The translations under genes were made by a program, and so were the position numbers. The notes under the pieces are model-generated. The model had not been told where the DNA came from. It did not search any database and saw only the letters and a list, made by a program, of their open reading frames with translations. This document shows positions 1 through 13,000 of a stretch of 64,000 nt of DNA, in pieces. Every line of letters starts with the position of its first letter. Within the stretch, counting starts at the first letter, position 1. The stretch spans positions 8,122,213 through 8,186,212 of the forward strand of contig NC_092574.1 in NCBI RefSeq assembly GCF_037975245.1. Direction: 5' to 3'. The DNA comes from Apostichopus japonicus (taxonomy: Eukaryota > Echinodermata > Holothuroidea > Aspidochirotida > Stichopodidae).

Positions 1-961
1 AATTGACAATGAGTTTGATTTCATTTCTCAGTATTGACATCATAAAGTCGCATTAGAAGTCGAACTGAAAAAAAGCAACCTCCTCTTTTGACTCCTTCAC
101 TGTTGCTTGTTTTTTTGTAATTGATTCTCTAAAAGACAAGAAGAGAACCAGAGGGTAAATGAAGTGAGATTCCCAGGAAAATTATCTAATGTGGTTTTAG
201 TGTCACATCTTGTTTTAGTGCAAAGAAACCAGTGCAAACAGAATCTTGTTATGGGTGGCCATTACTGCAAAATATAATATAAATTTATTAAATGTCTGTT
301 ATGAAATATTAATGCCAAATTTTACCAACTATCCGACTTACAAGGAAACATTATTTTTGACAGCAAAATCAGCATCATCAGAGTGTGAAATGTTAATTCA
401 ATAACAAATGAAGCGATACTGATATTGATAGCAATTTCAAAGAAACAAGCCACACAGATTAAATATCAATTAGAACAATCTTTGAAGACTAAAACTTTCT
501 GGGCTAGAAGCAAAATGACTAGATGCAAGCTGTGAAGATGGTGATTAATAATTTGATCTTCTCCATTTTATTCTCTGTAGATTCAGCCTTAGATTTTGGC
601 ACTCTGTTAATCTACAGCTGCAGTCAAAGTTGTTGGTCCGATGGTTGTACAGTCAGAGAGGAATATGCCGTTTTACAGAAAGATCCAGACCATGATGTCA
701 TCGGACATTTATGACAAGAAATAAATGTTACTGTCAAAGCCGTCAGCTTAATATTTCATGGTTTAACACAAGATATAATAATATTATATATAACATAACT
801 TCCAATGTGATAAAAATAAAAAAAAACAAATAGATATACATAAGTGGATGCTTTTTATTTGCGCATGTCAACTTCATTCTCAAGGTTGACAATCCAACTC
901 TAAACGCCTGCCTCTGTCCGTTATACGGCTCCTCCCTTCGGATTTGCTAGCTACCTCAATA
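1..961. other. No gene recognised
   Basis: AT-rich sequence beyond the 3' end of gene A. Nothing beyond short chance frames was seen. Confidence 0.5.
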
Positions 962-1217
962 GGTGCTCATGGTAGCTATCTCACCAGGTGTTCATGACAG
1001 CTATGTTCATGGCAGCTACCTCACCAGGTGTATGTGGCGGCTACCTCACCAGGTGTATGTGGTGGCTACCTCACCAGTTGTTCATGGTGGCTACCTCACC
1101 AGGTGTATATGGTGGCTACCTCACCAGTTTTTTCATGGCAACTACCTCACCAGGTGTTCATGGTGGCTACCTTACCAGGTGTTCAAGCCGGCTACCTCAC
1201 CAGGTGTTCATGGCAGA
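962..1217. repeat. 25-bp minisatellite
   Basis: About ten units of roughly GGTGGCTACCTCACCAGGTG plus five variable bases, mostly 25 bp apart (for example ctacctcacc at 1041, 1066, 1091). All three plus-strand frames are open through it, which is a by-product of the repeat, not coding. Confidence 0.9.
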
Positions 1218-1846
1218 CAAAGACAATAGGAGAATTTGAAAGAAGGTTTGTGAAAGCAATAAAGGGGGATTCTTTGAGTTGGACAGGAGTCTGATCAAAC
1301 ATCACGTTATGTGAGATTGACCTCAAGGGACGTTGAGGAAAATGATGCAGTAGACACTTTTAATGAGTTTAAGGTTAAGTTACCTGTGTTCATCTGTTAC
1401 AAATTCCTTTTTTACTGCATCGTCGAGAGAATGCTCTTTCTGCATCATGTCAAAAACATAGCCCACAATGGAGAAAGTTCAATACCATGGAAATATTTCT
1501 GGTATATAGAAAACATATCGATCGTGATATTTGAAAGAAGTCAATATGTTTCTATTAAATTTTGCATTGTTTTTGAGGTACTGACCTTGTGACATATTCT
1601 GTTTTCTTGAAACTATATATTAAAGTGCACCATGCAATGATAGTTTTAATGGCTTGTTTTAAACCAACATATATTTTTGACCATGAATCATCTTTAACTT
1701 GTACTTGTTTTCTTGTCAATTATATCAGGCTGAAATCACAGTCATCTATTAGATGTTTGTACTTTTTTAATATTCACTCCATAATCGTACTTCTTGGTTA
1801 AACAGCTGCCTGGTCTTTACCTCCAAAAGGAATGCTTTATTTATAG

Positions 1847-2165
1847 CAGGGATGAGACTGAGCCGGGGGAAAAAAATCTGAAATTTATCGATAGCCGTCC
1901 TGGGGGAGGGGTTTAAGGGGAGGGGGTGTCCCCCTCCCCTTTAGAAATTTTTTGTCAGGTAAGGAGGGCTTAGATGCAAAATGGTGGACTCTAGATGGAA
2001 TCTATCACATCACGTAAATCGCCAAAAAAGTGTGGAATTTCTGCTTGTATAATTTATCCATTAGCTTTTTTGAACCAAAAAAAGGCTTTTTTGCTTGCTT
2101 TGTGCTACTTGATTCCACCACTGGTCAAATTCGGTGTTTCTTCCATTCACAGTCCAGCATGTTCG

Positions 2166-2200
<35 letters not shown>

Positions 2201-2322
2201 TTAAATAAAAAAAAAAAATTAAATCAAAAAAATAATAAAAAACGCGAATTACGAGAAAAAACGCGAAAATGAGAAGATAAAAAATCAGAAATCCGCGTTT
2301 CCGCGGAAGAGTCTCATGCCTG
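1847..2322. mobile_element. Second MITE family with CAGG-type inverted ends
   Basis: 476 bp bounded by CAGGGATGAGACT and its near-complement AGTCTCATGCCTG. TTATAG is repeated directly outside both ends (1841-1846, 2323-2328). Inside are a 'gggggaggggtttaagggga' GC-rich hairpin and a poly(A) run. The ends suggest another hAT-like family. Confidence 0.65.
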
Positions 2323-4734
2323 TTATAGAAAGTGGTATTTTAGGCTCGCACAAATTTGCAACCAGAAATATTTTCAGCACTACACATGATTCTCACATCC
2401 TCCCAAAATGGACTAGATACATTCCTTCACATCAGATTTTCAATTGCAATTTCAAAAGGAAGAAATACAAACATTATATACTGTAAATATTTCATATTTA
2501 TTTCAAACCTCCGAAGTGACCAGCACCTCCAACCATGATAGAAATACTCACACATGATATTCAATAAATATTATTATATTTTGTGCATCAACAGTTGTGC
2601 ATCATTATTTTCCGACTCAATATTTCCACACACAAATTTGCAGCCTTTGGCTTCTATGTTGGTGAATAATAGTTTACCCACAATGCATTTCACTTTACCA
2701 AGCCTTAAAAGAAGTCATCATCTTTTGGCAGCTTTACATAATATGCTGGTATGACATAAACAGAAACAAGGATGAATGACAACCACATTAAGAGACTACA
2801 TGTGAAATAACCTCTAGAAACAAAACACTCATATGTCAATATTTGACTTCGTAATTTTGCATAGATGTGATAAACAACAGTTTGTATTTAACCCAAAAAG
2901 GTGGTTTGTAGAACTGCATCCCAAAAGTGGGTTTTCGTATAGCAATGTGCATGGTATTTGCCGTCTCATTGGCTGGACCTCTGTGACCCCCTCCCGACAC
3001 TTCTCTCCACCTTTACCCCACCCTAAGCCCCTCCTTTTAATCAACAAGTTAAAGGGTGCAATAAAGAAAACAGGAAAGAAAGACAAAATAAATCTAGTGA
3101 GAGAGAAGTGCAATAAACCTCATTTGATAACACATCTGACATCAAAAACTTCAGTTGTGTGCAGACTATCTTCCTCTCCACATAACCCAGCCCTAGTCTG
3201 TATGATAAGTGTTGTTTGGACACCTATATATGCTATTCACCTCACCCACCCTTCTCTCTACAAGTCTCTCCCACCCCCCCCTTTTGCTCCCCCTCAACTT
3301 CAACCTCTCCTTTACCATTTACTCTCTCTCCCTGCCTCAGCTTCACTATCCCACCCCCCCCTCATTCCCCTCCCCCAAAATCACCTGTTCCACCACATCA
3401 TGCTATCGGAAGTGTCACATGGTTCATGATCATACTATTCCTTTAAAACCATAGTTTCAAGAATCTGCTGCTTTTACATCACGGTTTGTTCACTGTCACT
3501 GATCAGTTAACGATCTACAGCGATTCTTTACACAGACGACCAATAACAGATATTCTGTGTTTTTTGGCCAGATGAAAGCAACATCATACACGCATGCCCT
3601 AAGGAATTGTATAAAACCTTGGGAATGCTTTCAGCAGAACAGCTCATTTCATGACAATTCCAAAACTGACTTCAAAGTATGCCATAAGTATAAAACATGA
3701 ATGTAACTACCATGAACAGTAGAACAATGACATTATGTTACATGGAAATGTTATAGAATTAAGGAACACTGATGGATACTCATAGCAATTTGATATTTAA
3801 TGCTCATTATCAAGTGATATTACATTTAAAACCTTTTGGATAAAATAGAACCAGGACAGACTCTCGAATGGGATATAGCTACAAAGAAAACTTAAAGCCA
3901 TTACACCCTATGAAGTCAGGCCAGTACAATAACCGACGTGACAAAACCCTTTGTGCAATTATGTGGAATGTCCGTCTAGCAGCTAAGTACACTTTCTCTC
4001 TTTCTTCCACGATTACATTTCAAGTCCTCAACGACCAGAAGTTACACCGTTCGACCCTCAGCGGTACAACTGACAGAAAATATAAATTATAACTTATGTC
4101 CTCATTGACAATCCTGTACTCTTTTTCCATGGATTTGAGTGCCTGCCAGTTTCTAGATATCTTGTGCAACTGAACCCAACCCTCTATTACCCTGTCGTGC
4201 TTATACTGGTATTACATAATCGCATGGATACCACAAAAGCGAAAATTTAAAAGCTTGACAACACAAAAGATAAAGCTACTAGATGTCAACATCTGCATAC
4301 GTGCATAGTTACATTGTACTTTCGTTTGACTACTTAACAGCTTAGACATGTTGTACCATTGACAAAACAAAACATAAACTGGTAGATGTCGACATATGCA
4401 TACTTGCATAGATATCTTATCAGATAGCTTTCCTTAACAACTTAGAGACTTAGTATTTTTTTCCAAAATAAAATTGCTTGTTTGACAATGAGAGTTGAAA
4501 GACTCAAACAAGTACAGATGTAAAACAAAATGATACAGAACATGAAAAGGATACTGTACTATGAGGGAAATTTTACATTTCAAATTTGAGAAACAAATTC
4601 TAAGCATTCTGGTGAAGTTTACAATAAATCCTATGTTCTGTTTTCTGATACCAGCATTTGGTAAAAACCAGTATATACCATATGACCTTACTAAAAAAAA
4701 CCTTAAAGTACTTTAGAGCTTGCTGAGTTAATCT
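2323..4734. other. No gene recognised
   Basis: AT-rich, with the pyrimidine-rich tract at 3235-3375 and a loosely repeated pair (agatgtcaacatctgcat near 4281, agatgtcgacatatgcat near 4386). No exon-like segment was found. Confidence 0.5.
3235..3375. repeat. Pyrimidine-rich tract
   Basis: C/T-rich plus strand with several C runs. Proline/serine-rich frames here (for example 2833-3429) are composition artefacts with no recognisable domain. Confidence 0.6.
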
Positions 4735-5255
4735 TGGCAAATATTTTTAAATGAATCTAAAGTACTCATCTAAATGGTTAAAAATTAAAAGCCCTTTGCC
4801 AGATGAGATATTGAAGTTGTAAAGTCGTGTGAGATGGCCATGGCCATGAACAAGACTGAAAACCATAATTAAATAATATATAATAATGATAAAATATCTT
4901 GATTAATATCTTGATCAAATATTAAATCAAGTTCTTTCTGTGTAATTATATGAAATTAATAAATAGAAGGCAGGGTATTTCATTTTCCCCTCAACCAGTG
5001 ACAGTTGAAAAACGCCAAACATTTCATTTTTTTGGCATTTAAAGCACCTAACCTTAACCTCACCGCTACTCGGTGAATGAAGAATTCCAATTTGTTCTGG
5101 TGCACCAAAGTACAAGAACGTGGGAAGATGGGTATTAAACATTCACTTATCTAGAGACTTCAATACCCCATCTGGCAAACTTGGGTATACAAATGAAATT
5201 TCAGCAAAATTTTTAACCATTTAGATGATAAGTTTAGATTCGTTTAAATAATGTG
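4735..5255. repeat. Foldback: inverted repeat of about 90-100 bp around a 330-bp loop
   Basis: The left arm (4731-4826: gaatctaaag, ctaaatggttaaaaatt, ttgccagatgag) recurs as reverse complement at 5153-5255. Mismatches and a small insertion show it is old. It may be a palindromic MITE. Confidence 0.7.
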
Positions 5256-6711
5256 TATCAAAATTTTTTACAATGAATACATTTTGTTCGTAATAAATTT
5301 CATTTTGATTTTCTGTTCTTAAAAAAAATATAAAAAAAAAATCAATTTTTTTCTCCAGCTTCTTTTCTTTCTTATTTACAATATGGTTTAGAAAATAAAA
5401 ATTTATTGCATAGTTTTGTGTCGTTTTCTAAACACTCAATTCAAGTCAGGAAAAATATGATAACAATGTCTTTGTACAACTCTGCCCAATGTTCTTGCTT
5501 GTATCCTAATTCGGATCCATCCTGTAAGGAACGGAGTAATCACCACAATAACCATTAGTTTGTTCAACACTGTTGTGCTGCTTGGCACTCTCTAAACAGT
5601 GCTTCTGTGACTCTACCTCCTTTAAAGGTTGCCCCTCCCACCTCTAAAAGTTACCCTCTAATTCTTACGTCAATAAAATAACGACATTTGAAACAATTCC
5701 CGTTCTGTTTAATTAAACCCACAATATTGTTGAGAAATATGTAACTTGATGATCTGTCAGACAAATAAAGAAGACATTTCCATCTTGCTATAAAGGGAAT
5801 GCAAAAATGTTGAATGTAACAGAAACTCATTAAGCCTGAAATAAACAGAAAGTTCTACTTGTTTCTTCCAAGACACACCTGTAAGCCAAAATATGAAATT
5901 CACTCATTCATAGGTTCAACCAATAATATTCTGAAAAATATATATTTTTATTTACATTGATTTTCTGTTGTTGCTCGAATATGTGTCATTTTTGTTTGCT
6001 TCGATCAAATAGCACAATAATTTGGTATTAAACGTTAACAGAGGTTTCATTTGTAATGTCGTCAAGCACTTGAACATATGACAAGTATCTCTGAGAAGAA
6101 TTTGTTAAATTGAATTGTTATAAAAAAAAAATATCAAAAAAAAAGTTAAATTGAATAGTTTTCAATGAAAGACATTGGTATCACAGCGTTATGACAAAAA
6201 GACTAAAAGACAGTTGCATTTCATTAACCAATTTGCATATCTAGTACTGCTACCGCTACAACATTAATGTTGTCTCCTCACGTCCCTCTGTGCCCCCCAC
6301 TCCATATGGGGGTACATTATTACACTGTATGCCTCAATGGTGTACTTCATCTACTGTGAAACATAAATAACTCATACACCCATTTGTAGGGTTTCGTTAC
6401 TTATGTTTGGCTTTCCGGCGAGTAAATCTCACAAATTTTTGCTCACTAGAATAACCCATCTTAAACAAACTGTACATTCCCGTCGGATATTAAGTCAAAG
6501 AGATCTTTAACCCCCGAGGTCAAACTATCTACCACCAAGCATTAAAAATTATTTTTGTATTTCAGATGGCGAGAACGCTGACAAATTTCTCCGTTCGATA
6601 GGACTTCAACGAGAACATTTCTACATTTGCTGACAGAGGATTTTTTACATTCAGTGTGATGTCATAGAATGCACAAACTTAATATTTCCTAAAAACGTTT
6701 ATCTACCTCAT
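5256..6711 (-). other. Probable gene A 3' untranslated region and flank
   Basis: Lies just past the gene A stop codon. AT-rich, with no further exon needed for the model. A candidate AATAAA is at 5952-5947. Confidence 0.4.
5947..5952 (-). terminator. Candidate poly(A) signal of gene A
   Basis: An AATAAA hexamer on the minus strand, about 760 nt past the gene A stop codon. I found no nearer one, so it is the best candidate cleavage signal, but single hexamers are common in AT-rich DNA. Confidence 0.25.
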
Positions 6712-7019
6712 TCAGCTTTCACCACCGGCTATGTGCGTTAACCGATCTTTCACTTTTTCGTAGAGTAACTTCACTGCTGCTACCCTCTTGTGCTTGTAAA
6801 GCACTTTTGCTAGTTCAACGACCTTGAGGTCAGGCTTGGTCATTTCAAGAATATTTTGCATGGATTTATAGCGTTTCAGCTTATGAGCAATAGTATCATC
6901 CACTCCAAGGTCCTTGGCAATTTCGTAGAGATCCCCGCAGTGTTTAACGTCCTTCTCCACTAACTTTTCTAAGTCTGGCATATTTTGAAGTTGGCTATTC
7001 CTCATGTCCAAAATGTTGT
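6712..7019 (-). CDS. Gene A exon 10: death-domain-like fold and stop codon
   Basis: The acceptor is tttgcacatcag; the exon runs 308 nt to a TGA at 6714-6712. It fits a death domain: LEKLVEKDVKHCGDLYEIAK, then DLGVDDTIAHKLKRY (the usual W-x2-LA-x2-LG-x5-I stretch with Leu-Tyr in place of Trp), then KPDLKVVELAKVLYKHKRV and AAVKLLYEKVKDRL (the A-T-V-x2-L helix). The fold is called from hydrophobic spacing, so DD against another death-fold subclass needs a profile search. Confidence 0.75.
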
Positions 7020-10000
7020 CTGATGTGCAAAACAAAAATGAGGCACTTGCTATTAACCTTTGTATTCATTAATCTATGTATGGTGAATCCATGAAACAAA
7101 TCGTATATTAATGATCGGCATGTCGCACACTACACCCCCCCCCTCCCTCTCCCACCAACACACCTCCCCCTTCCTCCATCACCTCATGGCTTCAAGTGCA
7201 AAAAACCAAAGTGCATTGTGGTTTCGATGATGTATTAAACATGAGCTGTTTTCTTCATAAATCTGATGTGAGTGCGGGTGTGCGACATACTTGATCTTAA
7301 AAACATACAGTGAAAAGCAGTGACAAACAATAAATTCACAATCGCACAGGCTGTCATGAAATGATCATTGACCTCAACATCAGGCTTCTTGTACTAAATG
7401 TGATACATCAACATACTAAATACAACATCCATCCGTGTTGAAATATTGTGTAAAACATGATTTTCACAATTTGACCCATGGTGAACTCACACAACCATTG
7501 ACCACTGCCCACATTAAGGCTTCTTGTACTCAACGTGGTACAATTAGATACCAAATGTGGCATCTGTTCAATCTTCCCTTGCCATATTATGGTTAGGAAG
7601 GTGCGTTGGGGTAGAAAGACAAGTAAGAAGGAGTGAAGCAAATGTTTGTTTTTTTTAACTTCAAATGACCTTTGACCTACACCAAAAGCAATAAAAGGCT
7701 CCTTAAATTTGATATGGTACATCTACAAACCAAATATTCCCTGCTAGCAATATCATATTTACAAGCTTTTCACAATTTGACCCCTGGTCACCCTAAATTA
7801 CCTTTGACCTCCACTAAAACAATAGCATTCTGGTACTCAATGTGGCACTTCTACACACCAAACATGAAATTGGTGCGACATTCCCTTCTTCAGATATTGT
7901 GTTTACAAGCTGGGCTTGTCAATGCATTTAATCATAAAATTGTGGGTACTACACTTTCATAAAGAGGAAGGGAGGGGATTGGGCGCAGTATTTCTTTAAC
8001 ATGTTACGGGAGATTGTGAAATATTTCCATAAATGGCCCACATCTACGTGGAACTAAAATGGCCCTTTCTTGAAAAGTTTGTCTTCTATTTCCCATCAGT
8101 GAAGTGGTGTGAAGGGGTGGTCTTCACTGTTTAATGGGTACCCCATCTCATTGGTAGGACTTGGTAGAAAAAGAAAATTATGGACTCACTTTCTCTCAAG
8201 AGTCTCTGTAGCCTCCCCAAGTAATAATCTTCTTCTTCACCCGATGCCATGCATTGCTGATTCTGTTATACAAAGAAAAGAAGGCAAGGAAAATAGAACA
8301 TAAAATCAACTTGAAACCACATAAGAATTGTACTGGTGGGGTTTCACTTCAAGTGCTAGCAGGTTTTTTTTTTGTTTCTTTGAAAGTTCTAAAGGCCAAA
8401 TAAATGAACTTATAGGTTAGGTGAGAGGCAAAGAGAAGCAGAAAGAAAAGAAGGGGGAAAAGATGTGTTCGAGAATCTCAAGGTTGTTTTTTCCCCCCCC
8501 CCTTTTTTTTTGCAAATGTTCCCATGAGCCAGCTATCTTCAAAGGCAACAACCTTTTACTGAATTATATATGACAACTTAAAAACTATAAATATAAATTA
8601 AAATACAACCCTCTAATAAATCAGGATTACAAGCTTGACTTTCACAAGAAATATGAAGTGATCCAACTAGGTACGTATATTATAGTTTTGTCTGCAGAAA
8701 GTAGCCTGACATGTTGTCACAGGGTTTGGGGAAGCGGGGGGAGGGGTCTATTTGAAATATGGTACAACATCATTTAATATACATGTGCAAATTCAATGTA
8801 ATACCACCAAGACAAAATTTAATGCTACAGGGAGCAAAAATTGCCACAGGAGAAAGCAGCCAGACTTGATTTCCTCGTCAATTTGCATAAGGAGAAGAAA
8901 TGCCTTAAGGAATTCCTTTCACTTCATGACATCATCATGGCTAAATTAACTAACGAACTAACGCTATAAAATACACTGGTCAGGCGGTTTGGGGGGGGAG
9001 GGGAGAATGAAAATTGTAAGATCTCTGAGGAAGCGATCAATCAATCAATCAGTCTATCAATATGAGTATTTACCTCGGCCGGAACGGCAAAGTCTGGATG
9101 TGAAGATTCTATTATGCTGCATACACGTGCCATCTTCCTTATCTTAGCGGCTTTGAACACCCTTTTCATCACATCAAATTCCGAAAAGATATTCTGATCC
9201 ATAACAGTTGTCACAAAAACAGCAAGAGTGCCTATGCTGTCGGCAGAATTAGGGGTCAGTTCTTCGGCAAGGATGAAATATTGTTTGAGAGATTTGAGAA
9301 AGTCATCGTCCGTTTCTTCCTGAAGCTGCAACACCAAATCTGCAAAGCGACCTAAAATTGTAAGAAAAAAGTGGTCACCAAAACTATACGCCAATATTTG
9401 TTGACGGGGTTTACTTCTCTTAAGCACTATTCCGATTGCCACATTCAAAACGACTGTCCAGTGTCGAGACAAAGGATTAGAAAGCATTTTCAGCAACTTG
9501 ATCCAGATTTGAAAACAGTTTCTAGAAATGATTATTGTTGCATGAATTTTAACTTTGTAACACTGCTTAAACCTGCATTATGAAGTCAAAAAGACACAAA
9601 TTTCAGAATTGATAAGATATTCTTAGCGTAATTATTACTATGTTTTTTCATCTCCACAGTTAATGTGATCCTTAATCTTGTATACCTGCAATGTTCAACA
9701 CTAACTGGCCCCTTCACCCCCTTCGTGATATTGTTCGCTATCTCCCTCTTTCCCTGTAAAACACCGTTCACCATGATTCTTCCACATTATGACATACATT
9801 TGTCACACATCACACATAGCTTCCATTCATTCTGAGCATCGCCTGTGTAGGGTGGGCGAGGGGGAGGGGGGTGGGGGTCTGGACGGCAGCTCGGATGTAG
9901 GCCCCTTGTTTATTCTTTTATATTTTCTTTATAGCTCACTGAACAATTTGCTGTTATGTTTCCATACACAGTAATCTCAAAAGCTCACTTGTGACAGAAT

Positions 10001-13000
10001 TGCACATTTGTACAGCAAACGCATAAATGGATAGGTTTGGACGACAATCTGTCTCAGCTAGAGCTCGCACACAATTAATGGCTTTGTTTAATTGAATTCT
10101 AACCTGCTGGGTTAGGCACGTTATTGCCCTGAAGTCCGCCGTTAGGAACGTTATTGCCCTGAAGTTCGCCGTTAGGAACGTTATTGCCCTGAAGTCCGCC
10201 GTTAGGAACGTCATTGCCCTGAAGTCCGCCGTTAAGAACGTTATTGCCCTGAAGATCGCCAGGAACTGCAATGAAATCAAGAAAGACAAAAGTTCAAACT
10301 TGGTAACATTTTGGATGACAGACAAAAATGTCTTTCTTATTGACTAATGTTACTCTCGTTGCCTCCCCTAGGTACCCTAACATGATTCCCCCCACCACCT
10401 TATCTATTATTCTATTCTCTAGCCTGGCATACCCCTATTCAAACTCCTTGTTCAATAAGTCATTCATCTTCACATTCCCCTCTGCTGCCCTCCTTATTCT
10501 TCAATTATCCCTCAGCAACACATCTTCATTCTCTTCATCCTATTATTCTCCCACTCCCTACTCCACCACCCCCTCCACCCCACCCGCACCCCACACACCC
10601 TCCTGTGAGTATAATTCTTCTCTACCCACGCATGGTCTCTCAGCTTCACACGTTTCACAATCTACAGCGTAAATTTATTCAAAATTCACAGTTGTGAGTA
10701 GTGACCAGGTTACTTTGAGCAGGAGGATCGTATACAAACATGTTTTCTTTTCCATATCCTACATGGAAATGTTTTTGTATCCAAATAGAAAAAGTTTGGG
10801 GAACTAGATACTGAACTTGAGTACCTATGTGCAGTGGTATAACACTGTAGTGAATAGTAGCAGATTGACCTGTACAGAAAGGTCACAGACAGGAGCAATG
10901 CATGATGGGCAGCAGTCATCTTCTGACTATCTTATTGGACCACTAGAATGGGTGTATCTTTTACCCTCCCCCCCACCCCCTTCCCTCCCCCAAACAAAAC
11001 TGCATTAATGAAGTTACCTTGCAGCATTTCCATGGTCTCTCCATCGAATGTATCTGCAACACAGAAATTGGAAATGAACATACATTATTCATACCGAAAA
11101 AACAGACAAGAAGTCCTTTTTTTTTCGGTCGATACCATAATACACAAGGTTTCAAACATGACTGCAGACACACAGAATTTAATATTCTATTCACATGATT
11201 ATTGTCACATTTTGCGGTTATCAGCAGGCAGTCTTTCTAGCCACTGAGTCGTAAAGTTCCAAGAGCAGTCGGTTCACAGCTCACCGCTCATTGACTGAGA
11301 CCACCCATGCATCGATAACTGCATAGTTTAGGTATAGTCTTAGGTGAGTGCTGGGTACTTGAATGTGACCTCTTGAGATTAATCATCACACAGGAATAAA
11401 GGTGAGTCATAATAGTGGTAATGACACAACAAATTTAGCAGAAAATGAACAAAACAATTAGAAACTCCAATCTACAGTAAGAAACCTCAGTTTAATGACC
11501 AAGGTTCAGGGCGGGAGGATGGGATAGCGAGCATTCCTACATCCTCCGACCATCCCCCCCTCCCCCCTGCACCCCCATGCCCTTTATATTTTTTACACCA
11601 CCCCTTGTAGTAATGTTTAGTTTAGTAGAAGAAAGGATCAGGAAGGACATCTAAGTCCCCATTAAGGACCCTATAAGCATTCCTTATAGGGTCCTTATAG
11701 GGTAATGTATATAATAGCCACATACCACCATCTTCGCTGGTCATAGAGGCATTGCCTGACTTTCTTCTTTTGCTCCAAACCCCTGCAGATGAAGACAAAA
11801 AGAGCAAAAATAAGTGAGCAGAATGCTAGAAGTGTTGGAGTCATTACTAAGGACAGAATTATACATATATATGTGGAGAGCTGTATATGTTGCTAACCAA
11901 TCTCTGTTATAATTAGAATGCAAGAGACATACATAACCTTTAAAAATTTATACGAATCATATAATCTTTACCAAATGATCTTTCTCTCCCCTTAAAAGGA
12001 TTTTTTTTTTTTTTCATATTGAAGAAAATAATATTCCACATTGTTAGCTGAAAACGCCATCTCAAAATCTGGACCCTAACTTGAGAATTGGTCAATTTAA
12101 TGTAACCTATTTTGATTGGCTAACCCTCCAACTACTCCAGGAAGCTGGATCACAGTAAGGGCTCTAATGGTGTCATCTAGGAGAAATTTCTTCAGATGCT
12201 TTCCTTAGGCTGTTATAATCTTCTTGTTCATTTTATCGTTGAAAATTGATACCATTGAAATCTTTGTTTAGCTGTCAAAGTTCTCTGTAGTATTTTTTAT
12301 AGAGAACTTCACCTATGTGGATAAACGGTTGACAAATTATACAAAGAAAAGGAAAGACATTTTCATCTGAAATGACATTATCCATTCTGCTGTTACAAAG
12401 CTGCATTTACAAAATAAGCACAAAAATTGAACAATTCGTTATCTTTTACGATGCAAAATGCTACCAGGATGTGGTTTTTCCGCCGAAAAGATACTGAAAA
12501 GTTTCCGCATTTAGTCACAAGTGAGGCGTGGTATCATAGAATTCATTATGATTGATATTTAATGAATTTGCATGTCTGTCAGTTGAAACCGAGAAACCTA
12601 GCAGGTCAAACTTTGTTCAATGGATAAGTTCAATTTGTATCCATGAGAGAGTAAAGTCAGATTGATAGGATGTCATGTAGCACTGAATAAACTCACCCCT
12701 GCACTGCAGTGATATGTGATGATAAAGGCACTTTATGGCACAGCAAATGGTCACTACCAAGACAAGTACACCAGCAATCGCTGCAGAACCCATCGAGAAA
12801 ATGTTAGGCCCATTGGGCATTGGCCATGTGACGATTTCATTGGAAGGATTCACGGAGGATTCATCTGTATCTACCTCAGGCAAACTGACATCAAAAGCTT
12901 TCGTGACAGTGGGCAGTTTTGTGATGGTAGTTGGAGGCTGCGATGCTAAATCGGTGGCCTGTGTCGGTGATGTGGGGTCGTCATTCTCACGGCTCACAGT

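Noticed and set aside
963-1294. Overlapping 83-88 codon plus-strand frames
   Set aside because: All three frames are open through a 25-bp minisatellite; unit length is not a multiple of three and frames contradict one another.
2833-3429. 198-codon plus-strand frame
   Set aside because: No domain, low-complexity proline/serine end from a pyrimidine tract, no splice support.
9954-10325. Frame with repeated RAITFLTADF units
   Set aside because: It is the wrong frame of gene A exon 7; splice phase selects the GLQGNNVPN frame instead.
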